Source of the DNA: Faecalibacterium sp. I4-3-84
GTDB taxonomy: Bacteria; Bacillota; Clostridia; Oscillospirales; Ruminococcaceae
Reading direction: 5' to 3'
Length of the DNA: 64,000 nucleotides
Assembly (NCBI RefSeq): GCF_023347255.1
Contig: NZ_CP094466.1
Location: forward strand, 2,604,001-2,668,000
Made by a program: the position numbers and the translations under genes. The notes under the pieces were generated by a model. The model made no database searches and was not told where the DNA came from. It was given only the letters and a program-made list of their open reading frames with translations. Shown here piece by piece: positions 49,135-56,433 of the stretch; the stretch's first letter is position 1; each line of letters opens with the position of its first letter.

Positions 49135-49362
49135 TCAGATATGTGCGGTGATGTAGTTGTAGATATCGCCCACGGTCTTGAGCTTTGCCAGCTCTTCGTC
49201 CGGGATGGACACGCCGCAGGCATCTTCCAGAGCCATGTTCAGCTCCACGGCATCCAGACTGTCGGCCTCCAGATCTTCGGTCAGGCTGGCCTCCATGGTC
49301 ACCTTGTCCTCGTCGCAGTTCAGGGTATCAACAACGATCTTCTTCATTTCTTCAAACGTCAT
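49135..49362 (-). CDS. acpP: Acyl carrier protein
   Basis: A 75-residue ACP with phosphopantetheine attachment Ser35 in EADSLDAVELNMALE. It is acidic and helical, the normal size, and the first gene of the fatty-acid operon. AGGAGAC precedes the ATG. Being first and well served by a strong promoter fits the high ACP demand. Confidence 0.95.
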   Translation of the reverse strand: MTFEEMKKIVVDTLNCDEDKVTMEASLTEDLEADSLDAVELNMALEDACGVSIPDEELAKLKTVGDIYNYITAHI

Positions 49363-49427
49363 GGTAGTAGTCTCCTTTGATTTGTTTTGAATATCTAAAT
49401 TTTTTGAAGCTTCTTGCGAACACGACC

Positions 49428-49455
49428 ATTATAGCCGAATCGTTGGATAAGTCAA
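49428..49455 (-). promoter_or_regulatory. Promoter of fatty-acid operon
   Basis: On the minus strand TTGACT (49450-49455), 16 bases, TATAAT (49428-49433). Further downstream, the leader contains TTTAGATATTCAAA (about 49386-49399), an AT-rich interrupted palindrome that could be a site for a FabT/FapR-type repressor. No repressor gene is in the operon. Confidence 0.7.
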
Positions 49456-49524
49456 GAATAATAGTTAAAATATTTTATCTTTTACAATTCTGACACAGTT
49501 TTCTTCCTTTTATATATTGTCCTC

Positions 49525-49553
49525 TTTTACGCCGGTGTGCAGTGTGGTATACT
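49525..49553 (+). promoter_or_regulatory. Promoter of GntR gene
   Basis: TTTTAC (49525-49530), 17 bases ending TGTGG, TATACT (49548-49553). A close relative of the TTTTCC-17-TATACT promoters. Confidence 0.55.
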
Positions 49554-49605
49554 TGACCCAGCAGTCTGAGAACAGTGTTTCCCTGTGAGGGAAAGGAGCC
49601 TTCCG

Positions 49606-50286
49606 ATGATTACGATTTCAGAGCGCAGAGAGCATGAATCTGCAAAAAGTTTTGTTCTGCGGGTATTGATCGATAATATTATCAATACCCGTCTGGAGCC
49701 GGGTGAAAAACTGAACGAGCCGGAATTGTGCGAACAGCTGGGGGTGAGCCGCACCCCCTTCCGGGAAGCAGAGCTGGAGCTGGCGCAGCGGCGGCTCATT
49801 GAGATCCGGCCCAAGATCGGCACCTATGTTTCTCTCATCGATGCAGAGCTGGTGGAAGAAGTGCGCCATCTGCGCGCTGTGCTGGAAGCAGAGATCGCCC
49901 GCATGGCGTGCGAAAAGCTGACCCCGGCGGATATCGACCAGCTGTGGGAGAACGTGGCGCTCTGGCGCATGTACATTGAGCGTGCACAGGAAGAAAAGAT
50001 CTTTGAGCTGGACAAGGGGTTCCACCGGCTGCTTTATGTGCAGTGCGGCTGCCCGTACTGGTACGATCTGGTGGAAAATCTGGCTCCGCATTTTGACCGC
50101 ACCACCATCCTCAGCTTCCGCTGCAGGCCCGCAAAAACGATCTACAAAGATCACGTCAGCCTGCTGAAAGCCATTGAACAGAAGGATGCGGCGGCAGCAC
50201 ACCGCATTGCCGGGCAGCATATGCAGCGCTACACGGAGAACCTTTCTGCGATCCGGGAAGCATTCCCACACTATTTCAAAGCCTGA
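49606..50286 (+). CDS. GntR/FCD family transcriptional regulator
   Basis: A 226-residue regulator of the FadR subfamily. ATG 49606 follows AAAGGAG. The winged helix has RLEPGEKLNEPELCEQLGVS and RTPFREAELELAQRRLIEI, and the helical FCD ligand domain follows from about residue 80, with metal-ligand histidines in DKGFHRLLY, KDHVSLLKAI and AGQHMQRY. FCD regulators sense organic acids or sugar acids. The adjacent FAD oxidoreductase operon downstream is the likely target. The early coding region contains a perfect inverted repeat at 49660-49691. Confidence 0.9.
   Translation: MITISERREHESAKSFVLRVLIDNIINTRLEPGEKLNEPELCEQLGVSRTPFREAELELAQRRLIEIRPKIGTYVSLIDAELVEEVRHLRAVLEAEIARMACEKLTPADIDQLWENVALWRMYIERAQEEKIFELDKGFHRLLYVQCGCPYWYDLVENLAPHFDRTTILSFRCRPAKTIYKDHVSLLKAIEQKDAAAAHRIAGQHMQRYTENLSAIREAFPHYFKA
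49660..49691 (+). promoter_or_regulatory. Inverted repeat inside GntR coding region
   Basis: CGGGTATTGAT (49660-49670) and ATCAATACCCG (49681-49691) are perfect 11-base arms around a 10-base loop. It could be an intragenic operator for the regulator itself or an mRNA hairpin just after the start. Confidence 0.5.
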
Positions 50287-50306
50287 AACAACCGTATCAC
50301 GTTCAG

Positions 50307-50345
50307 AAATGCCGTATCTATGCCAAAAGATGCGGCATTTTTTTG
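50307..50345 (+). terminator. Terminator of GntR gene
   Basis: AAATGCCGTATC pairs with GATGCGGCATTT and the last T's continue as TTTTTTTG. Confidence 0.85.
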
Positions 50346-50459
50346 TGCAGTTTTTTGCCGGAAACGGCTTGACAGAGATCATGAAATGTTATATATTTTA
50401 GTCAATGAAATATATAACATAAAAGCAGGATCTCCAAATCAGGAAGAAAGGTGGATACC

Positions 50460-51920
50460 ATGAAAAAACAATACGATGTGGTCATCATCGGTGCAGGTGT
50501 CGTGGGCAGCGCCATTGCACGCGAACTCTCACGCTACAAATTGAGCATTGCAGTGCTGGAAAAAAATCTGGATGTCTGCAACGAGACCAGCGGCCGCAAC
50601 TCCGCTGTGGTGCACGGCGGCTTTGCCAACCCCATTGGCAGCCTGAAAGCAAAATGCTGCGTGGAAGGCAACCGCATCATGGATCAGCTGGCCGAAGAGC
50701 TGAACTTCCCGTTCAAGCGTTGCGGCAAGGTGCTGGTGGGCAACACCCCCGAGGACATGGAGCAGCTGGAGCGCACCATGAAGCAGGGCGCTGTCAACGG
50801 CTGCACCGGCCTTGAGATGATCGATGAAGCAAAGCTGCACGAGCTGGTGCCAGCCGTGGTGGGCAAGTTTGCCATGTGGTCCAAAAACAGCGGCATCATG
50901 GACCCGTTCCTGTACACGGTGGCTCTGGCCGAGAACGCACACACCAACAGCGTGGACTTCTTCTTTGACCACAAGGTAGAGGCTATCACCCGGGAAAATG
51001 AGCGGTACTACCTGCATACTGCCCATGGCGATTTCTGCACCCGCTGGGTGATCAACGCCGCTGGTCTGGGCGCAAAGCAGATCTCCGACCTGCTGGGCCT
51101 GACCGGCTACCGTGTCATCGGCTCCCGCAGCAACTACATCATCCTGCACAAGCGCATGGGCAAGCTGCTGCCTATGCCGGTGTACCCGGTGCCCAGCAAC
51201 ACCTATATGGGCATCCACATCACCCCCACCGTGGACGGCAACGTGACTGTTGGCCCGGACGCGGAGAACACCGATGTGCTGGACGACTACAGCGTGCCGC
51301 AGGCCAACATGGACAGTCTGGCCGTGGAGGGCGCAAAGCTGTGGCCCCACATCTTTAAAAAGGATCAGATCCGCACCTTCGCCGGCATCCAGCCCAAGTG
51401 GGTGGATGAAAACGGTGCCATTCAGGACTGGAAGGTGGAGATCCGGGACGACGTGGCACCCAATGCCGTCAACCTCGTGGGCATTGAATCCCCGGGCCTG
51501 ACCGGCAGCGTTCCGCTGGCCCGCTACGTCATCGGCCTGATGCAGGAGCGCGAAAAGTTTGAGGAAAACCCAGACTTTGACCCGCACCACAAGGGTATCG
51601 TCAAGTTTGCCGAGTGCACGCCGGAACAGCAGGCAGAGCTCATCGCGCAGGACCCCGATTACGGCGAGATGATCTGCAGCTGTGAGGAAGTGACCAAGGC
51701 CGAGATCCTGCAGGCCATCCATAACCCGCTGGGCGTTTCCACCATGACCGGCATCAAGTACCGCACCCGCGCCATGATGGGCGGCTGTCAGGGCGGCTTC
51801 TGTCAGATGAAGATCGAACACTTCATTGAGCAGGAGCTGGGCACCGAGCCGGAGAATGTGCGTTACAGCCGTCAGGGGTCATGGGTACTCACCGGCAATA
51901 TGCGGAAGGAGGAAAACTGA
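50460..51920 (+). CDS. FAD-dependent oxidoreductase, GlpA-like with BFD domain
   Basis: A 486-residue flavoprotein. The FAD Rossmann motif VVIIGAGVVGSAIARELSR (7-25) and the DAO fold (ETSGRNSAVVHGGF, NAAGLGAKQISDL) are followed by a C-terminal BFD-like 2Fe-2S domain with Cys in ICSCEEVTKAEI and GGCQGGFCQ. This resembles the GlpA subunit of anaerobic glycerol-3-phosphate dehydrogenase. GTGGATACC before ATG 50460 places the ribosome site at GAAAGGTGG. It is followed at 3 bases by a second flavoprotein and a DUF1667 gene, a set I know from Clostridia next to glycerol genes. The substrate is likely glycerol-3-phosphate or a similar alpha-hydroxy compound. Confidence 0.88.
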   Translation: MKKQYDVVIIGAGVVGSAIARELSRYKLSIAVLEKNLDVCNETSGRNSAVVHGGFANPIGSLKAKCCVEGNRIMDQLAEELNFPFKRCGKVLVGNTPEDMEQLERTMKQGAVNGCTGLEMIDEAKLHELVPAVVGKFAMWSKNSGIMDPFLYTVALAENAHTNSVDFFFDHKVEAITRENERYYLHTAHGDFCTRWVINAAGLGAKQISDLLGLTGYRVIGSRSNYIILHKRMGKLLPMPVYPVPSNTYMGIHITPTVDGNVTVGPDAENTDVLDDYSVPQANMDSLAVEGAKLWPHIFKKDQIRTFAGIQPKWVDENGAIQDWKVEIRDDVAPNAVNLVGIESPGLTGSVPLARYVIGLMQEREKFEENPDFDPHHKGIVKFAECTPEQQAELIAQDPDYGEMICSCEEVTKAEILQAIHNPLGVSTMTGIKYRTRAMMGGCQGGFCQMKIEHFIEQELGTEPENVRYSRQGSWVLTGNMRKEEN

Positions 51921-51923
51921 GCG

Positions 51924-53156
51924 ATGGAACAGAAAGACGTTGTGATTATCGGCGGCGGCCCTGCAGGTCTTGCCGCAGCGGTGGAGCTGCACAAGCAGGG
52001 CATCCGCAACATGATCATTCTGGAGCGCGAGGCGATGCTGGGCGGCATCCTGCGCCAGTGCATCCATGACGGTTTCGGTCTGGGCCGCTTCGGCGAGAGC
52101 CTGTCCGGCCCGGAATATGCACAGGCGTTCATTGATGAAGTGAACAAGCGTGAGATCCCTTACGAGACCAGCGCCACGGTGCTGAGCCTGACGGAGGATC
52201 GTGTCGTCACCGCCTCCACCCGCAGCGGCCTGCGCCAGTATCAGGCAAAGGCTGTGGTGCTTGCCATGGGCTGCAAGGAGCGCAGCCGCGGCGCACTGGG
52301 CATTCCCGGCGAGCGTCCGGCGGGCGTGTTCACCGCAGGCACTGCGCAGGCTTACATGAACCTCTACAACCGGATGCCCGGCAAGGAGGTCGTCATCCTC
52401 GGCTCCGGCGATATCGGCATGATCATGGCACGCCGCATGACGCTGGAAGGCGCTCATGTGCAGGCAGTGTTCGAGCTGATGCCTTACCCCTCCGGCCTGC
52501 CGCGCAACATCGTGCAGTGTCTGGATGACTACAATATCCCGCTCTATCTCAGCCACACCGTCACCGAGATCCATGGCCGTGACCGTCTGACCGGCGTGAC
52601 CATCTCCGAGGTGGACGCGAACCGTCGGCCCATCCCCGGCACCGAGAAGGAGTACAAGTGTGATACGCTGATCCTCTCCGTGGGCCTGATCCCGGAGAAC
52701 AAGCTGCTGGAGGATGCCGGCATCGCCATTGACCCCCACACCAACGGCGCTGTGGTGGACGAGAACCTGCAGACCAACGTGCCCGGCGTGTTCTCTGCCG
52801 GCAATGTGCTGCATGTGCATGATCTGGTGGACTTTGTTTCCATGGAGTCCGAGGCACTGGCACGCCACGCTGCCGCCTACGTTGAGGGCAAGGGCATCGA
52901 CCCCTGCACGCTGGACGTGAAGTGCGGCGAGGGCGTGGGCCACACCATTCCGCAGAAGGTCAGCGGCAAGAACGACTTTAGCCTGTCGCTGCGCGTGCGG
53001 AACCACTACCGTGACTGCCGCATCGTGGTGCGCCAGAACGGTGTGGAAGTTGCTGCCAAGAAGATGAAGAAAGCCATTCCTGCGGAGATGATCCAGTTCA
53101 AGGTCTCTGCTGCCAAGCTGCAGGAAACGGGCGCACTGGAGGTGTCGGTGGAATGA
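51924..53156 (+). CDS. NAD(P)/FAD-dependent oxidoreductase
   Basis: A 410-residue pyridine-nucleotide disulfide-type reductase. FAD motif VVIIGGGPAGLAAAVEL near residue 7, NAD motif VVILGSGDIGMIMAR near 157, and a C-terminal FAD contact NVPGVFSAGNVLHVHDLVD near 285. It lacks a redox CxxC, so it probably passes electrons between the GlpA-like subunit and NAD or the DUF1667 protein. It overlaps the next gene by 4 bases. Confidence 0.88.
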   Translation: MEQKDVVIIGGGPAGLAAAVELHKQGIRNMIILEREAMLGGILRQCIHDGFGLGRFGESLSGPEYAQAFIDEVNKREIPYETSATVLSLTEDRVVTASTRSGLRQYQAKAVVLAMGCKERSRGALGIPGERPAGVFTAGTAQAYMNLYNRMPGKEVVILGSGDIGMIMARRMTLEGAHVQAVFELMPYPSGLPRNIVQCLDDYNIPLYLSHTVTEIHGRDRLTGVTISEVDANRRPIPGTEKEYKCDTLILSVGLIPENKLLEDAGIAIDPHTNGAVVDENLQTNVPGVFSAGNVLHVHDLVDFVSMESEALARHAAAYVEGKGIDPCTLDVKCGEGVGHTIPQKVSGKNDFSLSLRVRNHYRDCRIVVRQNGVEVAAKKMKKAIPAEMIQFKVSAAKLQETGALEVSVE

Positions 53157-53515
53157 AAAAGCAATTTACCTGTATCGTCTGCCCCAACGGCTGCGAGATC
53201 GAAGCCGAAGTTGAAAATGGTCAGGTGATCTCGGTCACCGGTCACACCTGCCCCCGCGGCGAACAGTATGTCCGTCAGGAGCTGACTGCGCCCCGCCGCA
53301 CCATCGCCAGCTCGGTGCTGGTCAAGGGCGGCGAGCTGCCTGTTACCAGCGTGCGCCTGACCAAGGCCATCCCCAAGGATATGATCTTCCCGGTGATGGA
53401 CGAGATTCGCAAGGTGGTGCTGACCGCCCCCGTCAAGGCGGGCACCATCGTGCTGCACAACGTCTGCGGGCTGGACAGTGACGTGATGGTCACCAAGAAT
53501 GTGGATGCCTGCTGA
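53153..53515 (+). CDS. DUF1667 domain protein
   Basis: A 120-residue protein with cysteines in FTCIVCPNGCEIE and GHTCPRGEQY (Cys-x2-Cys-x3-Cys...Cys) fitting an iron-sulfur or metal site. DUF1667 proteins occur as the third gene with GlpA-like and FAD/NAD oxidoreductases and are thought to be a small electron-transfer subunit. ATGA overlap with the upstream gene. Confidence 0.88.
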   Translation: MKKQFTCIVCPNGCEIEAEVENGQVISVTGHTCPRGEQYVRQELTAPRRTIASSVLVKGGELPVTSVRLTKAIPKDMIFPVMDEIRKVVLTAPVKAGTIVLHNVCGLDSDVMVTKNVDAC

Positions 53516-53633
53516 CCGGCTGAAATTAGGAGAGATAAAAAACAGAAGGAGAAGTTCTGCAAAAAAACGGACCGAAGGAGCCTTTATGCACATGATAAAA
53601 CTTGGAGTGTGCTCAAGGTCAAGAGGAAGATGA

Positions 53634-53662
53634 TTTCTTTCCCGGCAGGACTGTGCTATACT
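53634..53662 (+). promoter_or_regulatory. Promoter of U32-like gene
   Basis: TTTCTT (53634-53639), 17 bases, TATACT (53657-53662). The region 53516-53741 holds no other supported feature. Confidence 0.5.
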
Positions 53663-53741
53663 GGAAAAAAGATCTCCGGGTGCAGCGCAAAAGCTGCTGC
53701 AGGGAAGCTGAAACTTACAGAAATGAGGAACACACACGGCA

Positions 53742-54653
53742 ATGGCACAGCACGAACGCGGCACGGCATATTATCATCTTCCGGGACTGTTTGAATTTTA
53801 TGAACTGTACCGTGTGTTTCTGCCGCTGTTCCGTGAACACAGGGAATATTTTTACGACTGGTGCGAGATCGGTTCGGTCTACGGTGCACCAGCCGACTGC
53901 ATCTGGGGCGGGGGCCGCGCTGGCTTTGGAGATGCACAGCCGCATCGGGTGCTTGCACTGATGCAGGAATATGGCATATCGGCCCGGCTCACCTTCAGCA
54001 ATTCGCTGCTCCGGGAAGAGCACCTTGCAGACTGGAAATGCAATGCCCTCTGTGCGCTGTTTGAAAAAGAAAACCGTGTGCAGAATGGTGTCATCGTCCA
54101 TTCGGACCTGCTGCTGGACTACCTGAAAAGGCAGTATCCGGGCCTTTATTTCGTGTCCTCCACAACAAAAGTCCTTACAGATTTTCAGCAGCTCCGCAGA
54201 GAAACGGAACGGGAAGAGTTCCGCTATGTTGTGCCGGATTTCCGCCTGAACAAGTCGTTTGCAGAGCTGGATACCCTGTCGCAGGACCAGAAGGACAAGG
54301 TGGAATTTCTGTGCAACGAATGCTGCTGGTACGGCTGCCGGGACAGAAAGCACTGCTACGAGAATGTCAGCCGCAAAAATCTGGGCGAGGACTGCCCGGA
54401 CCACCGCTGCACAGCGCCGGGCGCACAGCAGGGCTATCGTTTTTCAAAGGCAATGGAAAACCCCGGCTTCATCGGGGCCGGGGATATCCGCAAAATTTAT
54501 CTGCCCGGCGGCTTTTCCAACTTCAAGATCGAGGGGCGGGGACTGGGCAGCGCGTTGATACTGGAATTTCTGCTTTACTACATGACAAAGCCTGAGTATC
54601 AGCTGCGCGTCCGGGAAGAAATTTATCTGGACAACATGCTGGATCTGTTCTGA
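53742..54653 (+). CDS. Peptidase U32/UbiV-like protein
   Basis: A 303-residue cytosolic protein. The C-terminal half has clustered cysteines (LCNECCWYGCRDRKHC, DCPDHRC) and ends FSNFKIEGRGLGSALILEF, similar to the KIEGR segment and 4Fe-4S cysteines of U32 proteins such as UbiU/UbiV and RlhA, which carry out RNA or quinone hydroxylation. The N-terminal part resembles a TIM barrel (IHSDLLLDYLKRQYPG analog). The classification is by motif impression. The ribosome site before ATG 53742 is weak. Confidence 0.55.
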   Translation: MAQHERGTAYYHLPGLFEFYELYRVFLPLFREHREYFYDWCEIGSVYGAPADCIWGGGRAGFGDAQPHRVLALMQEYGISARLTFSNSLLREEHLADWKCNALCALFEKENRVQNGVIVHSDLLLDYLKRQYPGLYFVSSTTKVLTDFQQLRRETEREEFRYVVPDFRLNKSFAELDTLSQDQKDKVEFLCNECCWYGCRDRKHCYENVSRKNLGEDCPDHRCTAPGAQQGYRFSKAMENPGFIGAGDIRKIYLPGGFSNFKIEGRGLGSALILEFLLYYMTKPEYQLRVREEIYLDNMLDLF

Positions 54654-54695
54654 TGGCCCTGAGCCGCGTTCATAGTTGCTTCCGTGATGCATCCT

Positions 54696-54720
54696 GCCGC
54701 CTTCGGGCGGCTTTTGTTTT
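54696..54720 (+). terminator. Intrinsic terminator
   Basis: GCCGCC-TTCG-GGCGGC (54696-54711), a UUCG tetraloop hairpin, then TTTTGTTTT. Confidence 0.85.
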
Positions 54721-54794
54721 ACCCTGTTTCAGGAAGCAATAAAAATAGGTATGGAGATAAATCAGACTTCTGTATCTCGCATTCCAGCGGTATT

Positions 54795-54935
54795 TTGAAA
54801 CAGTTTATCAAGGAAGTGCGTGTCGGACGCGACTATAATATCGAGATCGTTCTCAATGTGCCGCTGGACGAGTTCGAGGAGTTCAAGCGTCACGCAGCAT
54901 CGGCTGGACGGGGCAAAAAACAGAAAAATAAGTCG
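54795..54935 (+). pseudogene. Serine recombinase C-terminal remnant
   Basis: In frame: KQFIKEVRVGRDYNIEIVLN, VPLDEFEEFKRHAASAGRGK, KQKNKSQ. This is the C-terminal piece of large serine recombinases (FIKEVxVGxDxxIEIVLNVPL). No catalytic domain precedes it and the frame wanders on without a coherent end. It marks an old element end. Confidence 0.65.
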
Positions 54936-55062
54936 CAAAATCCTCAAAAAGTTGGGCATTGTACATCAAATGCCGGAATCGCCGTTTTAGACAAAACAGC
55001 AGGTGAAACTATAAGCATTGTGCCTAAAAATGCTGCACGATTTTGCAAAGAATGGCAAAAAG

Positions 55063-55096
55063 AAACGCCGTATCGTTTAACACGATACGGCGTTTT
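55063..55096. terminator. Bidirectional terminator beside tRNA fragment
   Basis: AAACGCCGTATCGT and ACGATACGGCGTTT form a 14-bp stem around a 5-base loop, with T-rich sequence on the minus-strand exit (TTCTTTTTGCC). It is the natural terminator of the tRNA gene whose 3' part lies next to it. Confidence 0.85.
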
Positions 55097-55097
55097 A

Positions 55098-55156
55098 TGG
55101 ACTCGAAGGGAGTCGAACCCTCGACCTTTCGGATGCGAACCGAACGCTCTCCCAGC
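55098..55156 (-). pseudogene. tRNA-Ala(CGC) 3' fragment, possible attachment site
   Basis: On the minus strand GCTGGGAGAGC, then TTCGG-TTCGCAT-CCGAA (anticodon arm, CGC), AGGTC, GAGGG-TTCGACT-CCCTT (T arm) and CGAGTCC-A are perfect tRNA parts from the D loop to base 73. The matching 5' acceptor strand (GGACTCG) and the 5' D-stem are absent: unrelated AT-rich DNA joins inside the D loop. Integrative elements commonly recombine at tRNA 3' ends, so this is probably one attachment site of the AT-rich island that follows. Confidence 0.75.
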
Positions 55157-55518
55157 AATATCGCTTTTGTGCACACCTTATGCACCATGAGAAAAGAAAA
55201 ATCAACGTATATTCGTCCATATAAAATGACCTGCCATCCCAACGGCCTTTCTTGGTCGCAAGTATGGTTTCCAATCCGCTGATTTTCAAAAGGAAGCGAT
55301 TTGGGATGTGATATGGTTGGCGGACAAGTGAGCTACAGGCCCTTGAGATGTAACTCACTTGGGGTTCAGATGTATCGCATCCCGATTCAAAAGAAAACAC
55401 GATGTACCGTAAAAGCGCGACTTTCACTCGAAAAGAATGGAAGCTGCGCTTTTTGCCCATAAAATATTCATGGAAACATTGATGATCGACAAAATCAAAG
55501 ATAAAGAGTGGTACCGTT
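55157..55518. other. Noncoding stretch at island border
   Basis: No frame with a plausible start, ribosome site or coherent protein was found in these 362 bases. They are AT-rich like the island. Short inverted repeats occur (for example GCGCGAC...GCTGCGC near 55416-55450), but I assign no function. Confidence 0.5.
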
Positions 55519-56433
55519 TTATTTAGAGTGATATAATTTATTACTAAATTGCGAAATTGTGAGATCACCTTTTTGAAGACGATCAAAGTCTTGGGAGTAA
55601 TTAGATTCTTTGCAGTGAGTGATAATTTCGCCGGAGAAATTCGCAATATTACGATATGGTAAAAGTGCAGTATTTATTTTGCGCAGTAGATAATCAAGGA
55701 TTTCTCTTTTGAACTCCTTGAACTTTGCTGTACGCCATAAAAGGTAAAAATCATCCATAAACTGATTATGATTATTCCGACCGTACCAATAAATTTCTTT
55801 TGTATTCTTAAGTAACTGGTATTCTTCGCTTTGAGTATACTTCGTTAAATCAAACTTTAAGTTTTTATCCAAAATAAAATTAGTGATTTCTGTAATATCA
55901 CGCTTGTTGATTTTCTTTAAGGCTTTAGTGAAAATTTTACGAGAACAACCTATTTCATGTAAATCGAATGTGATGAGTCTGTCGTTTCTTATATTATATA
56001 GCTTGACATCATTTTGCTTTCTATGCGAAATAAAATAAGTGTTTTTTCTCCCCACAATCGAAACAATTGGATGAATTGGGACGAATGAAATTCCCATTAT
56101 AATGTTATTGCAATCTGTCAATAAAACTATTTCTGTGAAAAATCTCCCATATTGAATGAGATTAGCTGTCATATGGGAAAGAAGATCGTCCATAATGTTT
56201 TCAAATTTCCAAGGCTGCTGAGAAGATAATATGCTTTTCAATGTATCACCTACTGGACTAATATCATAAAAGCATTGCCTATTTTTGTCTACTGAAAACT
56301 CAATAGAATAGCTTCTACAAAAATCATCCAAAAGCATTTGCGTATATAATCCAGATAAAACTTTTGAATTCTTATGAACTTCGAAATTCGGACTAATTTG
56401 AGAAGATTTAAAATTCTCTATCTCATGATTCAT
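55519..56433 (-). CDS. Unknown island protein, partner of membrane protein
   Basis: A 304-residue protein starting MNHEIENFKSSQISPNFEVH. ATG 56433 lies inside the end of the upstream gene (11-base overlap) with GGTTGGAG before it, so the two are coupled. It is soluble, Asn/Lys/Ile-rich, with a His-Ser/His-Arg cluster (TYFISHRKQNDVKL) and an aromatic C-terminal part (EIYWYGRNNHNQFMDDFYLL). I do not recognise any family. It is encoded by AT-rich DNA. The obligatory coupling to the four-helix protein suggests the two act as a complex. Confidence 0.7.
   Translation of the reverse strand: MNHEIENFKSSQISPNFEVHKNSKVLSGLYTQMLLDDFCRSYSIEFSVDKNRQCFYDISPVGDTLKSILSSQQPWKFENIMDDLLSHMTANLIQYGRFFTEIVLLTDCNNIIMGISFVPIHPIVSIVGRKNTYFISHRKQNDVKLYNIRNDRLITFDLHEIGCSRKIFTKALKKINKRDITEITNFILDKNLKFDLTKYTQSEEYQLLKNTKEIYWYGRNNHNQFMDDFYLLWRTAKFKEFKREILDYLLRKINTALLPYRNIANFSGEIITHCKESNYSQDFDRLQKGDLTISQFSNKLYHSK

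Noticed and set aside
49386-49399. TTTAGATATTCAAA considered as a firm FabT or FapR operator
   Set aside because: It is only an AT-rich imperfect palindrome, and no regulator is linked. Mentioned as a possibility only in the promoter entry.
55043-55282. A frame reading MDSKGVEPSTFRMRTERSPS across the tRNA fragment
   Set aside because: This is the well-known artefact of translating a tRNA gene. The DNA is a tRNA-Ala 3' part.
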